This document shows positions 29,812 through 41,873 of a stretch of 64,000 nt of DNA, in pieces. Positions within the stretch are counted from its first letter, which is position 1, and the number at the start of each line of letters is the position of its first letter. The stretch is from Vavraia culicis subsp. floridensis. Taxonomy: Eukaryota; Microsporidia; Pleistophoridae. Location: the NCBI RefSeq assembly GCF_000192795.1, contig NW_007360609.1, positions 3,451 through 67,450 of the forward strand, in the 5' to 3' direction. The translations under genes and the position numbers were made by a program. Under the pieces are notes generated by a model. That model was given only the letters and a program-made list of their open reading frames with translations. It was not told where the DNA came from and searched no databases.

Positions 29812-32800
29812 ATGGAAAGCCCAATTTATTTAAAAGAACCAGCGAGATATTTTGGTAAGTTTTCACGATGAATATTTCAGGTGTCTTGATCAAGTTCATT
29901 CTCATATTCAAAAAAGAGAACGAAGCGGACCAGAACAACGTTGAAATATACGGATCGGAAGTTGATGCTGGATTAAGCGACTGTGTTAATGACCTTACAG
30001 ACGGCGAGTATTGCATAGCAAACATGAGGATGTATGACGACAAAGAGGATAGGTTCCGGTTGTATGGCACCAACGAACAGCACGCACAATCACCTGAGAA
30101 GAAGGCAATGCCATTCACTTATTGTGAAGGAACTAGCACTCAACCAGCTGCTGCCCCCGACAGAAGTGTAATATACATGGAGATGGATATGCCTGTATCC
30201 AAAGCTCTCTACCATAAGATCATACGCGTGTCACTCCAACCTTGCTTTTACTTGAGTGCTAGGGAGATCTACGTGACAATCATGTCTGGGCTATGCGACT
30301 TTGTGGATAGTCGCAGGTTGTTAATCGATCGAATTACAACCAATCTGAGCGCAGATGCCGAGTTATTTGAATCGCTGCACAATTATCACCAGGCAATAAT
30401 GTGCTCTCAGTTCGCAAAAATTAAGGGATTTGATGCGATAAAGGCATATTTTAATGGCCACTGCAATTTGGCAAACTCTACCAACATGATGGAAATAATA
30501 TTCGTGCATTTGGCGGGAGTCAACGATGACACATCAGTACAGCGCAGAATAGAACAGATTAGGGCGAAGAATGACATTTTTCAAAGCTTTGTGAGTGGAG
30601 TAAAAATCAAGTACTGCCTCGTAACGGCAGACTCGTGCAGTCATCGCGTTGGTGAGAAGTCTCTGGGTGGCATTTTCTCGGATCTCTTTGAGCAGTTCCC
30701 TACAACTCAGCTACACAGTAACCATGCGGGCTGTTGCTGGGTAATAGACAGCGAATTTTTGGCGTGCAACCAGCAACTGTTCGAGCCGGGGTTTTATGCC
30801 GGAAGCACACCGAGTTCAGTTTCGTTGGAAATCGATTTTAGGCCGTTGACCGACGAAAGAGCCGTGATGAAGATGAAAAAGGCGCGTGATGTGATCAACA
30901 AGGTGCTATGCTGCGAATTTGTTTGCGGAAACCACATTACACAGCTCACGCTCTACATCAGTGAGCTCAATATGGAGCTGGACACAACAAAAATACGAGC
31001 AGAGAGCTGCATCATCCATCTTGACAGCTGTGGATCGAAGGTATTGAGCACGTTACCCGCTAAAATTGAGGAGTTGTACATGAAGAGCATGTTTATAACC
31101 GATACGGTAACACTGAGCGAATCTTTGGTGCTCTGCGTATGCAAAAATGTCACTCTGAAGGCGGACACTCGAATCGTGGTACCAAACAAGACCACCAATT
31201 TGGTGCTATGCAACGTTGATGGAGTGGTCCAGAGTGCCGTATTCGGAACGGTCACGTGTTTGCCACCTTCAGAGATTTCCTACAAAATGACCGATTTCAA
31301 TGGTTTGTTCACTTTGCAGATGAGGAATGTGCAATATAAATCTGCTTCTGTGCTCAGCGGCTGCTTTGCGTGTATAATACTTGAAAAAGTGGTTATTGCT
31401 GCGCCGCACCAACTGGAATTGAAAGGTGACGTCTGGAATATTTCGATCAGCACATGCAGTGGCAGTATCGATCTCATGGACACGAAATGTTTGGAAAGCT
31501 TGCGGTTTACGCAAAAGCTCAATTCCAACCTGAAGATACGCTTCCCGCCAACGATCCGTGTGCTGTATCTGAGCGACGTGTGTGTGCAACAGGACCTGAT
31601 AATAAACTGCCTAGTCAGAGAATTGCACGTTAACCAAGCTAAAATAGCGACCGGTTGCACTTTCAGACTCGTGCGGGAGTGCAGTAATGTAACGATTCGC
31701 AGTTCGGTGGGCGTATTCATCCTAAACGGAATGATCATGGAGTCTACGGGAAGGTCGCAGAATGAAAGCTTTGCTTATAAAAGAACAAACAACGGTTTGT
31801 GCAACATTTCTGCGGTTGCAGTGCAGTTAGAATCGGAGAAACGTGCTATTCGTAACATAAAGGCTGTGTATTTGAAAGGTGTTGTGTTTAAGAAGCGTGT
31901 GATATTTGGTATAGACGATAGAATCAGATCGTTTTACATCGATCACTTCAGTGGGATCGTATCGTTGACCGGCATTGTTGTAAGCACGTTAACCGGTGGA
32001 GAAACCGCAAGCTTTTCGGTTGTAAGATCGGTGCTAGAGGACCACATGGACATCACGGCCGTTAATCTGCTGGTGAAAGAACCTACAGAAATAAAATGCA
32101 ACCTTGGCAGTTTATTGTTGCAGAACGTGAAATGCCACGAGCACGAACTGGAGTTGAGGGTTTATGGCATGTGCGAGTTCATAGGCATCAGCAACTACAC
32201 CGGCTTGCTGGACATAGCGGTTCTTAATTTGATTGGTGCATCCTTTGAGAATGCCATATTAGACTACAAAAAAGCAACGAACTACCTCAACATGTACGGA
32301 AAAATTGGTTTGAACGGGTATTCCTTGCCGGACAACATCAGGTATGTGGCACTGAGCGGTATCACTGTGACAAAAAATACATTTTACCTACACAAGATGC
32401 TGAGGGAGATCGAAATCGTGTCATGTAAGGGACACTTCAACTTCAAGGGGCTGTTCGGCATCTACCGTCTGGCAATTGAACCGGACAGCAACTTTATATT
32501 GGAAGAGGCAGAAGGGCCGCACGCAAGTCTCAAATTGCGTAACATGGTGCTTCATGACCCGTTCAACACCAGCAACCGTGTTAATGCACTGACTCTCAAC
32601 AACCTCAGTACTGACGAACAGTCCGTTCTTCAGATCGATTCGGAGTGTCATTCAGCGTACATCCAGCAATCAGAATGTGGAATTGCCTGGGTGAATGGGA
32701 CGGAAACCAGCAAAATGAATTGTTACGAAAATGAGTGCTGTGTGTTACAGAAAAGTAACAAACCAGGATTGTTTCTGCTCAAGATGACGCACACATGTCT

Positions 32801-33422
32801 GTCAAGGAGACTTGTACTACTGGAGTGCTTCGAATCTGTGGTCCTGGAAAAGATACAAGGACAGTCCGACTGTCCTATAGTGATAAACAGCGCCTGTACC
32901 AGCGTGTTAATTCAAGGACTCGATGGTGTTTTGTCCTTCCCAGACTCAGAGAGTTTAAACGAAATTTACGTTGATGCTGCTTCCATGAGAAATACGGAAA
33001 TACATTTAACGGTAACGACGAGCTTCTTCGTTAAAATAGAGTACGAGTTCATGGGCGGAGGCTCAGTAGAAGTGCATATTTGGTTAACCCGCTTTTCTTG
33101 TTTAAGATTTTCGTGTGAGTATTCCAACAAATCTTTAAGGGAGGCGTTTGAAACCTTAAACTGTTCTCAGCCAAAATTCCAACTCACTGCGTTAAATGAC
33201 ACCTCTCAGGATGGCACGAATTCGCACTACCTGGTCAACGGTTCTGATTTAGATGTATTTGCTGTGCTGAATGAGCATTTGAAGATGATAAAGCAAAATG
33301 CTGTGCTGAATGAGCATTTGAAAAATGATAAAACAAAATACCAAGCATACCTGGCCAAAAGTATGAAACAAATCACCATTAGCCGTTCATCTACCGGCCA
33401 TCACCTAGCAATTCGTGTGTAG
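29812..33422 (+). CDS. 1194-residue repetitive protein, function unknown; first exon before a 26-nt intron
   Basis: The long frame is open from 29868, but that ATG lies inside a perfect intron candidate (29855-29880). Splicing joins an upstream ATG at 29812 (exon 29812-29854) in frame to 29881-33422, giving MESPIYLKEPARYF then GVLIKFILIFKKEN. The first about 300 residues are mixed alpha/beta with several Cys. From about 330 to 1150 runs a succession of short strand-turn units of roughly 20-25 residues with motifs such as LxLxNV and VxxLYLSDV, like a leucine-rich-repeat or beta-helix solenoid. Near the C-terminus AVLNEHLK occurs twice. No signal peptide or transmembrane span is evident. Large families of such solenoid proteins occur in microsporidia; membership is inference. 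Confidence 0.85.
29855..29880 (+). other. Candidate 26-nt spliceosomal intron
   Basis: GTAAGTTTTCACGATGAATA then TTTCAG: canonical 5' splice site GTAAGT and 3' TTTCAG. Unspliced, the upstream ATG frame meets TGA within the intron; spliced, it joins the 1184-codon frame in phase. Microsporidian introns are typically 20-60 nt and near the start codon. Confidence 0.6.
33275..33340. repeat. Short coding direct repeat
   Basis: GCTGTGCTGAATGAGCATTT occurs at about 33262 and 33300, giving AVLNEHLK twice near the C-terminus of the solenoid protein; the second copy has one extra base-level change but keeps the frame. Confidence 0.8.
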
Positions 33423-35312
33423 TGATGTGATTGCTGCTGCAGTATTTCTTATGAGTTAAAATAAATTGCGTTGCATTTTTTGGCAGTAGCAGAAGGGTCC
33501 ACTGCTAATGAACCGTACTACACTGACACTTCGTAAAGTTTTTTGATCATTTAATTTCTTTTTGCATGCATTTCGTGAATCGGTGTTGCAGACATGCATT
33601 TCTATGGTGCTGTGTGCTGATAAAAACAGTTTTTGCAAGAATACGTGTTCTTTTGTTCATCTGCAGCTCTGCTCTTATTCGTGCGCTTACGCCAACATTG
33701 GTCGGAAAGGGCAAAACAGGACGGAGAGGATGGTCTGCCCAGCTTATACGTGCCGCATATAAAAAATCGTTGCAATTGTGTTTCCAAGTAGAATATGGGC
33801 GCGAGCTAGCACGGTTGAAGCGAAGAGACCGAACTAGGATAGAATATGTGATGTGCCGCATCTCAGCAATAAATTCTGTTTAGTTACAAAAGTTTGGACC
33901 AATTCGATCCGGTCCTACTGTAGAGACTGATTCTGACAGAAGAGCCGTTATGGCACGCCATAAATGGAGGTGTCAATGGCTAGCATGATGAACCTGGTGT
34001 TATCACAGCAACAAAAATAAAATAATGTGGTGTAGCATGCCGCCCTGTTGCTGCAATTAGATATAAATGTTCTCAAAGATTCTTTTCGTACGGACAGGCG
34101 CGTGTCTTGGCAGTGAACAGGGAATGAATTGAAAACGTTAAGAATAGTTGTAAACATACGTACTACATCAGGTGAGCTGCAATCGCACCAACAATAAAAT
34201 ATGCAGACCTGGTCAGGGAGTATGTCCTTAAGGAGTTCTTCAGGCCAAATGTAGTACGGGAATAGCAACTGGTACCTGTTCATGCCAGGTTCAAATAATT
34301 ATTTTTTAAAGCCACGGTAATGACAAATAAACGATGCGAATAAAACGTATTTTGCAGAAATATTACTGTTCCGTACTAAATACGTTACTTAGAATCGAAC
34401 CCTACCGGTTATACCTGCTCCATGTATGCGCACTAATAAAGAACCTGTTTGATGAGTGTGCATTCCAGCACACCATAATGCGGTCCTCAAACAGAGCACT
34501 GCATTGTATCAGAAACGAAAATAGCAGCACGTGCTAAAGATTCTTCTTGTAGAAAAAATATATTTGTGCTAACGTGTGGCATTTCAGAAATAGCATTACG
34601 TGCACTATTTTATATCCAAGTTCGCAATAATACCACCAAACTACATTACCGAGCAGTTCCCTACCCAGTTCAGCCTTGCAGATCGTTATCTCATACATGG
34701 CTCATGTCTTGCACTTCTATAAAAATATTTTTGGCAGTATTCTAAAATAATTTTAACTCCGAATAGGGAAACAGCATATATCTGGCATTTAATTTTGCAA
34801 GTATGCTTAAGTATTCGTTCAAGCACGCTCTAATATCACTTACAGCTTGGTACCCGTGCCTAACAAACTATAAAACGGCAGAAATACATTTAAAAAGTGC
34901 TAGCACAGAAATTTGCTCAAAAAAGTTTTTTAGCCAATAATTTTTTAGATCTGTCCATCCACATATGGACATCAGCTGACATAAACGCTTTATTCCGCTG
35001 ATAAATGCATACTTGATGTAAAAGTATCAAAATTCTAAGTTAAATTACAGATATGATATCTGATATGTTTGTATTGAACTAAGTTTTAGAACTCAACTAA
35101 ATTAGCTGAGAATACGTTCAACCTGCTCGTAGTACTTCATTTGCATAAATATTTGCTATTTCATCATTTATATGATCAAGTGCAGAGATGATACCGGTAC
35201 TGCAGGATGTTAGACGGAGGAACTAACTAAAAATAATTTTAAGATAAAAAGAAATGTTCCAAAAATGGAACGGTTGAATTAAAAATATAAAAATGGCACA
35301 GAACTTGGCCTC
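33423..35312. other. Intergenic region
   Basis: No supported gene. Frames on both strands at 33547-33883 overlap one another with no motif. Becomes strongly AT-rich from 34700 towards the next gene. Confidence 0.4.
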
Positions 35313-37382
35313 ATGAATTTTTTATGTGCTGTTTTGCTGCTTATGACAACTTTCACATTTGCTATGAATGGCAATCCATCCGAACACGAAGGTGGATACG
35401 AACCTATCACGTTTACTAGTTTGAACAGTAAAAATGCTTGGCAACAAGGAGCAAAACAAGACCGGACACTAAATATGGTGAATGATATAATGACTAGATG
35501 TAACAAGCAAATAGAATCAACTCTGAGATTTTGCAGCCGACCAAATCAACACGGCTGGATTCAGAACCGGGTTATATACACACAGACAACGAAAACTCAT
35601 TTATTAGGAATTTTTGGCGAATACTTTGTTAAGAACTTCGAAAATTATTTGTCATTCACAAAACAAAACATCGCAACATTTTACCACACTAAAAAGGAAG
35701 GTAAGCTTGAGATACATGTCATAAAAATTTGCGAAGTGACCGAAAAAGCGATGTGTTTGCAGACCATAATACATGTAATATTTAAGAACGTGTATAAAAA
35801 CATGTTTTGTGACCTCAGGCTTTTTTATAATTTAAAGGATATTTTGTGCAATTATACGGATAATTGTAAAAGAAATTATAGTGTAATAATAAAGGACAGG
35901 AAGATTTCTAAGGAAAAATATAACAGTCTGCTCAAGAAATTAGATACCTACGCAAAAAATATAAACGATTTGGTAGAATTTCTAGAAAAAAGAAAGGAAT
36001 CACTGATCAAATTTATGGATGCTGACAAAAATGGCCAGTGCGCCAATTTATTGGCCTTTGTGCAGCAGGAAACTGGAAGAATGGCAGAAACTGGGCAGTA
36101 CGTCAAGCAGATTAGGGGATCTAATCCAAGTGTAAATGATAATTTACCAATAGAGGATAGAAAGTTTAACCTTTTTAGTGCACGATTAGACGTAACGGCG
36201 GTCAAGGATTCAGAAAGCGAAATAAAGGACAGAAATGCTATCAATGAAACAGCCACAGATCAAATTGTGAGCTCCGATGATGTAAAACCAGCATTAAGTG
36301 AGGAAATAAACTGCAATACGATGCAACCAAATGATATGCAAGATTGTGCACCTGAAGGACGTGGAAATGAGTCGGATGATAACAGATCATATGACAAGAG
36401 GGAAGAAGTTGCAGTGGGACCAACAGTAGAAGGTGAAAGCTCGAACTGTTTAGAATACGAAAAATGTTACGGACTTGCTGAACAATTATTAAACCTACAA
36501 AATACGGTTGGGATGGATTCTGGGTGTATGGAAGATTCATTAGCGCCTTATGAGGAAGGTGAGAGATTCTTTTCGTTTAATTCATTGACTGATGCATCGG
36601 ATCAGGCACCAGTATCGCTTGAAGATGCTTCTAATAATGTTGGACTAACACACACGAAACAGAAGCATCACACTCCGATACAGCAGAAGCATGTGAATGA
36701 TAATATCACTCATCCTGGTGTTGCACCGAACGATTTTGGATGTAATCCGCACATCGGACCGGGACATCATGCCATATCACAATCAATCTGTTGGAATAAT
36801 CCCAAGCTCGCTCAACCCGATATTGTACCAAACCATACTATACAGCCGTACCATCCATGTCTATACCAAGCTTTTCCGTCAAATATGAGTTATCCTCCAC
36901 CACCATATAACAACTACCCATACCACACTCAGCATAATTTTCCTTTATTGCAGTACCACACATCCCCACCGAGTGTATACGAAAACGCTCAGCAACCTCA
37001 ATTCAATCCAGGAGCGCCTAACAAAACCAGACCACCATTTAACACAAGAAAACATGCACCAACGCGCAATATACAGGGTCAGACATCCACACAACACGAA
37101 CATGTGATTAGCCCTAATATTAATCCAGGCGGTGTGCGTAATCACTTCATACCTACACGGATAGAAAGGAAGTTAGTTCAAGGCCATTCCTCGCATTCAG
37201 GGGTAGGAGATGATGCCAGCGGATCACGTATTAAAACGAATTGGAATCAACCAGCGGATAAGAGCGATGAATCGATGCCAAATCAGGACGCTCCAACTCT
37301 GAGCAATGAAATCTGGAGACCCACGGAAAACGAGAAGAAAATGCTTAAAGAGCGTTACAACTATTTAACCGGCAGACGTTAA
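35313..37382 (+). CDS. Secreted 689-residue protein with Pro/Asn/His/Gln-rich C-terminal half
   Basis: ATG at 35313. MNFLCAVLLLMTTFTFA is a clear signal peptide. Residues about 40-260 form a helical, Cys-containing domain (several CxxxxC pairs) with a Lys-rich coiled segment about 190-235. About 260-440 is acidic. About 440-640 is rich in Pro, Asn, His, Gln and Tyr (for example YPPPPYNNYPYHTQHNF), with no clear tandem period. The end is basic. Its codons end in A or T more than those of neighbours such as lipin. A secreted protein of this layout could belong to the spore wall, polar tube or host-directed set, but no known family is recognised. The AT-biased codon use may mean recent origin or fast evolution. 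Confidence 0.8.
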   Translation: MNFLCAVLLLMTTFTFAMNGNPSEHEGGYEPITFTSLNSKNAWQQGAKQDRTLNMVNDIMTRCNKQIESTLRFCSRPNQHGWIQNRVIYTQTTKTHLLGIFGEYFVKNFENYLSFTKQNIATFYHTKKEGKLEIHVIKICEVTEKAMCLQTIIHVIFKNVYKNMFCDLRLFYNLKDILCNYTDNCKRNYSVIIKDRKISKEKYNSLLKKLDTYAKNINDLVEFLEKRKESLIKFMDADKNGQCANLLAFVQQETGRMAETGQYVKQIRGSNPSVNDNLPIEDRKFNLFSARLDVTAVKDSESEIKDRNAINETATDQIVSSDDVKPALSEEINCNTMQPNDMQDCAPEGRGNESDDNRSYDKREEVAVGPTVEGESSNCLEYEKCYGLAEQLLNLQNTVGMDSGCMEDSLAPYEEGERFFSFNSLTDASDQAPVSLEDASNNVGLTHTKQKHHTPIQQKHVNDNITHPGVAPNDFGCNPHIGPGHHAISQSICWNNPKLAQPDIVPNHTIQPYHPCLYQAFPSNMSYPPPPYNNYPYHTQHNFPLLQYHTSPPSVYENAQQPQFNPGAPNKTRPPFNTRKHAPTRNIQGQTSTQHEHVISPNINPGGVRNHFIPTRIERKLVQGHSSHSGVGDDASGSRIKTNWNQPADKSDESMPNQDAPTLSNEIWRPTENEKKMLKERYNYLTGRR

Positions 37383-38959
37383 GAGCGTAGTCATGGGAGA
37401 TGAAATGTTTTACCTTGTCAGTTCAGAAATAGTGGTTTTTACTAAAAGTTAAAACAAAACGAGCCATGGTTTGCGAAAGAAAAGATGCGATGAATTTAGA
37501 GAACTTGTACTGTGTTACCACATAGAACCAGGTATTGCTATGTCCGCTATTAATAAAGATTTTTTGCCAATTTTTAGGCAGCAACGCGCCACAAACACGA
37601 AATGAAAATAGCACAACAACTGTTAAAGTGCACATAAAACGCTGGAATCAAACGTTCCAGTCATTGCCACAATCGTTAACAACACCAACACCGTTTACAT
37701 GCACAGTCTTTCAATAGAACAAACGTTCCAGTCATTGCCCCACAGTATCGTACCGGTTAGAAGTAATGGTGCGGTAAAAATGCACTCTCAGCATTATTTC
37801 AACGATCTGCTGCTCAATGCTTGCTGTAAATGTACAGAGATCGCATATCAACGCTAGCACACAGCAATCGTAGTTCAATAGCAGTACCGTATTTATTTGT
37901 ACCTTTGTTAAAGATTTGATATCGTTGTATTTCGTTCTAAGGTTGAGTAAAACATTTTAGGGCTTGTAGCTGTGTTCTCTTCTGTGGTAGACGAACACCA
38001 AATGATATTACAAGCCCAGTTGCACGTATCCGAAACACACGTAGCGCCGTGGAACGTTCCTATTCTCTCGCTGCAAGAAAATAAAAAATGTGCATTTTCA
38101 ATTCTTTCTTAGTTTTAGCGCTTCACTTATTTGAAAACGTTATTTTGTTCCGTAAACAGAAATAGCACAGCTCCTAAAAATGCAGATTATACCTTCTATC
38201 AAATTAATTCCTAGCCCTCATCAACATGTGCACTTTACTACACTTTCTTGCAATACTCAGGTTCTTGAATCGGCATTAAGCACTTCTTTAAACCTGGTTC
38301 GTTTGTCATATCGTAACTCAGTGCCATACTATTCCCAACGAATTTGCAAGCTATCGCTTTGTTGCTATCTCGTTACTCAGATCGATAGTGCTGCAAGGCC
38401 CTTCTATCTTTATCACAAACAAGTTCGTTGTTAGGTTCTGAGCTTAGCTCACTCTTCTCCGCATTCTTCCAGTAGACTGATCGGACCAGATGGGGTAAAA
38501 TTGCAAAGAACCTTTAAGCATGCGTAGGTCACCCGGTACAACAGCATTTCAAAAGCACACGCCCGATATCCTTTTAATATCATCTCTTAACCATTCCCAC
38601 TCTTAGTCTTCTTGGTCGTATCACTTCACAGGAAAGAAAACCAAGTAATATTCTGATAAGGTAGCAGATATGCTATTTTTGACCATCCCTGTTCCGCAAT
38701 AACACGGCCAGTCCCAAACAAATATCAAACAGCTGTGTAATACCCTCCTAAACATGTCATGCCGTTTCATTCCCTCTCCACGGGCAGTTATCAATGCGCA
38801 GGGTAGATTTTATAATTTGAGTGTTCAAAATAGTAAAGCGTGCATACCACCCGCCAAAGATGCATAATCAATCACTCCGTAAATATTTATGGTCACCGCT
38901 ATTGTTTGTTATCACCACCAAAACATAAAATCATTTAAATACCCCAACAACAGAAATAC
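37383..38959. other. Intergenic region before lipin
   Basis: No gene supported. AAACGTTCCAGTCATTGCC occurs at about 37649 and 37721. TACCCC lies at 38940-38945, just before the lipin start. Confidence 0.45.
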
Positions 38960-41203
38960 ATGCACATACTGACAAACGTACTGGACACATTTACCTCGCT
39001 GTACAACACGCTCTCGTTTCCGGGATGCATGGACATTATAGTGGTAAAGGACCATAAAGGAACGCTTCGCAGTACAAAATTTTATGTGTGTTTTGATCAG
39101 AGCTATTTCAACTCAAGCGTCTATTTGATTGTGAATGGGGTGGTGAGTGAGATTGTGATGATGGTGGATGAGATGGGCAACTGCTATTTTGAGGTGGATG
39201 AGGAGTGTGCGGATAGAAATGTTGGCGGGGGGTGTGTTGATAGCGGATTCGTGAGCATGAACAAAAATCTTAGCAAAATGGAAAAAACTATAAATTACAG
39301 CAATGTGAGCATAAATAGCATGAAGAACGGTGTTGATTGCGGAGCAGGAGGTGGTAATGTGGCGAATATTGCTGATTGTGGTGCGGAAAGCGATAAGGAC
39401 CGCAATGCCATCGGGTGCATGGACCAGGACATCAAGAAGAAAAACGTGGAGCGGAACGGCACCACCGCAAAAATTCTCAACGGCAGGAATGAAACGGTCG
39501 CAATCAACGATGCCATTTACAAAGACAATGCAATCAGCGCTCACGAAAAAGAGAAAATGCGCGTGGATGATAACGATGCATTGCTGAACGGTCTTGAGGA
39601 GGATCATTCAGGCAACACAAGCCTTACACTCGATCTAAAGATAGAAGACGAGGAAAAGTGCATAATGACCGACTCAGAGGACGATCTACGGCTGTTGAGG
39701 CGGCGTAATGCCAATCCGCACTTCCTCAGCCATAATTTCAAGCTCTCGTCTTCGCAACTGATCGTGAACAAATTCTTAAAAGAGAGCGAAATCGTGCGTT
39801 CCACCAACCTGATTTACAGGACGTACGCGATGCGCTACTTTAGAAACAGAGAGACATTTTATGAGCGGGGTGGTGATCTACTGGGCGAGTTTCTGAGGGG
39901 AAAAGAGCACTACGACTACCTGGAGGAGAGCGCAGAGCGGCTCTTCCTGATAATGGCACGGCGCCTTGGCACGGACAAGTGTGCAAGCACTGATCATGCG
40001 GTTGATGCCGGCACACTGGACGTAGATGCACGCATAAACGGCTTGTCCGACAAAAGAAGCGCTTTTCATGCAAAGCACGATAAGGATGGAGACATAAAAA
40101 GCACCAAGGAGTGCAGCTGCAGCAGGGGATCCGCCAGCAGGGTGCTTACGTACCACTCGCCGTATCTTCCATACGGGCGAAAGACCGGTGTTGGGCGTAC
40201 CACAGGCCCGTTCCAATTCACAGTGAAGTACTCGCTGTGTGCAGACAAAAAAACCGCATTGTCAATTGAAAAGATATTTGCCGATCACATAGTCAAAAAT
40301 TACGTACACTCGCCAAATCTCGTTGTACGACTGTCCGACGGGCACGCATCCTTCTACATGCGGTCCGATCTGTTTATCGAGCTGTTCATGTTCTGTCTCG
40401 ATGAAAAGGCGTCGTTTACAAAATTCAGAGAGTTTATGCGTGAAAAGATGGGCCGTAAGAATGTGCATAAAAAGCGTACTCTGAATTTGAGTTCGCACGA
40501 TCTGCATAAGCTGCACTTGCAGTACGGCAGGAACACCTTGGAGTACAAGCTGGCAGGCATGGACAAGCGCATAGAGGTGTGCATGTACCTGTGGAACGAG
40601 AACGACAAGATAATAGTGAGCGATATTGATGGCACTATAACAAAGAGCGATGTGTGGGGCCATATCTACGATCTGGTCGGCAAGGATTGGACACATGGTG
40701 GTGTGGCAGCCCTGTTCACGAAGATAATAAGCAACAACTACCGAATCATGTACCTGAGCAATCGCGCCATGCCGATGTACTTCAGGACCAGAAGATATCT
40801 CGGCAAAATTAAGCAGAACGAGTGCACACTTCCTGATGGCCCCATCGTGCTATCACCTAAAAGCGTGCTCTCGTCGCTGTACACCGAGGTGCGCAACCAG
40901 TCACACATTTTCAAGATAGACTGTCTGCAGCAGATTGAGCAGCTGTTCTATGGCCGTAAGCCCTTCTTCGCAGGCTTTGGCAACCGCATATCTGATCTGC
41001 TCAGTTATAAAGTGCTTGGCATTGCAAAGAGTATGATATTTATTATTGATCGGGATGGCAGCATCTGCGAGGGTATGAAGAGGAAGATTAGTGCCAGTTA
41101 CCTGACACTTAACCATTTTGCCAATACGATCTTTCCTGAAATCAGGAAGGAGGAAGATAAGAGAAAGAAATTGTACCACGATTTTCATTTCTGGCGGTTG
41201 TAG
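38960..41203 (+). CDS. PAH1: Lipin-family phosphatidate phosphatase (Pah1/Smp2)
   Basis: 747 residues from the ATG at 38960. The N-terminal about 80 residues are an N-LIP domain (SLYNTLSFPGCMDIIVV and following KFYVCFDQ). A long variable middle follows (about 85-500, acidic and Asn/Asp-rich, with SDDE-type sites). The C-terminal catalytic half has DIDGT (555-559), the DxDxT HAD-type motif whose first Asp is the nucleophile, followed by ITKSDVWGHI, and later GFGNRISDLLSYKVLGI, conserved in LNS2 domains. The enzyme dephosphorylates phosphatidate to diacylglycerol at the ER or nuclear membrane, steering lipid use. The whole domain set is intact. Shadow frames on the opposite strand are ignored. 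Confidence 0.93.
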   Translation: MHILTNVLDTFTSLYNTLSFPGCMDIIVVKDHKGTLRSTKFYVCFDQSYFNSSVYLIVNGVVSEIVMMVDEMGNCYFEVDEECADRNVGGGCVDSGFVSMNKNLSKMEKTINYSNVSINSMKNGVDCGAGGGNVANIADCGAESDKDRNAIGCMDQDIKKKNVERNGTTAKILNGRNETVAINDAIYKDNAISAHEKEKMRVDDNDALLNGLEEDHSGNTSLTLDLKIEDEEKCIMTDSEDDLRLLRRRNANPHFLSHNFKLSSSQLIVNKFLKESEIVRSTNLIYRTYAMRYFRNRETFYERGGDLLGEFLRGKEHYDYLEESAERLFLIMARRLGTDKCASTDHAVDAGTLDVDARINGLSDKRSAFHAKHDKDGDIKSTKECSCSRGSASRVLTYHSPYLPYGRKTGVGRTTGPFQFTVKYSLCADKKTALSIEKIFADHIVKNYVHSPNLVVRLSDGHASFYMRSDLFIELFMFCLDEKASFTKFREFMREKMGRKNVHKKRTLNLSSHDLHKLHLQYGRNTLEYKLAGMDKRIEVCMYLWNENDKIIVSDIDGTITKSDVWGHIYDLVGKDWTHGGVAALFTKIISNNYRIMYLSNRAMPMYFRTRRYLGKIKQNECTLPDGPIVLSPKSVLSSLYTEVRNQSHIFKIDCLQQIEQLFYGRKPFFAGFGNRISDLLSYKVLGIAKSMIFIIDRDGSICEGMKRKISASYLTLNHFANTIFPEIRKEEDKRKKLYHDFHFWRL

Positions 41204-41873
41204 AAGCTGATGTTCGTTCAATTTATAGTGCTTGTGGATGGCAGTGTCAATGATGTTATTACGTGTGTAGGGATCGCAGAGAAGCGTGTAATTAGCATTA
41301 TTAATACGGTTAACGCCTTGGAATGAAAAAATGATAGCAATGCATAATAAGCAAGGGATTATCCGTACGTCACACTAGCAATGCATAGCTAGATGTGTTC
41401 TGGTGGTACAACGAAATATTGCCACTTATATATCGCCATATGAAAAATAATCAAAAAAGTAATTTAGAGGTGGATTGCCGGTTTAACACGCATTCCTCAG
41501 TACGGCGAGCAAGCACTTACAAACCGTTTATACGGCATAGATTGGTACATAGGTAAAGGATACGTTTTATTATTGCTGAAATGGCAAATAGCACGGGTTG
41601 TGATTGATCATATGCTCATGACGGGGTAGTACCATACTTTGTGTTACGTTTTTACTGCAGTATATGCTGCTCAGAATTGGTACATGCTTTTTATGAGTGG
41701 TAGGGCCAACTGAGTGCGATGACGGGTGTTTAGGTGTCAATAAGAGGGGTATGCTTCATAGAAAGCATTTTTCTAGCGTTGCATAGCTTTGGTATCACAC
41801 GTACAATACATCCATGGCTCGCTCCTCATCACACCATGTGCCAGCATCAAATTTTCATATTTAATTTGCCCCT
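41204..41873. other. Intergenic region between lipin and a tiny gene
   Basis: No gene seen; no repeat noticed. GCCCCT at 41868-41873 adjoins the next start codon. Confidence 0.4.
41869..41872 (+). promoter_or_regulatory. CCCC tract directly before a start codon
   Basis: TTTGCCCCT precedes the ATG at 41874 by one base; supports the small gene. Confidence 0.5.

Noticed and set aside
33547..33883. Frames of 60-105 codons on both strands after the solenoid gene
   Set aside because: They overlap one another and show no conserved feature.
34388..34415. GAATCGAACCC, like a tRNA T-loop on the minus strand
   Set aside because: The neighbouring bases do not pair as a T stem, and no D or anticodon arm can be placed.
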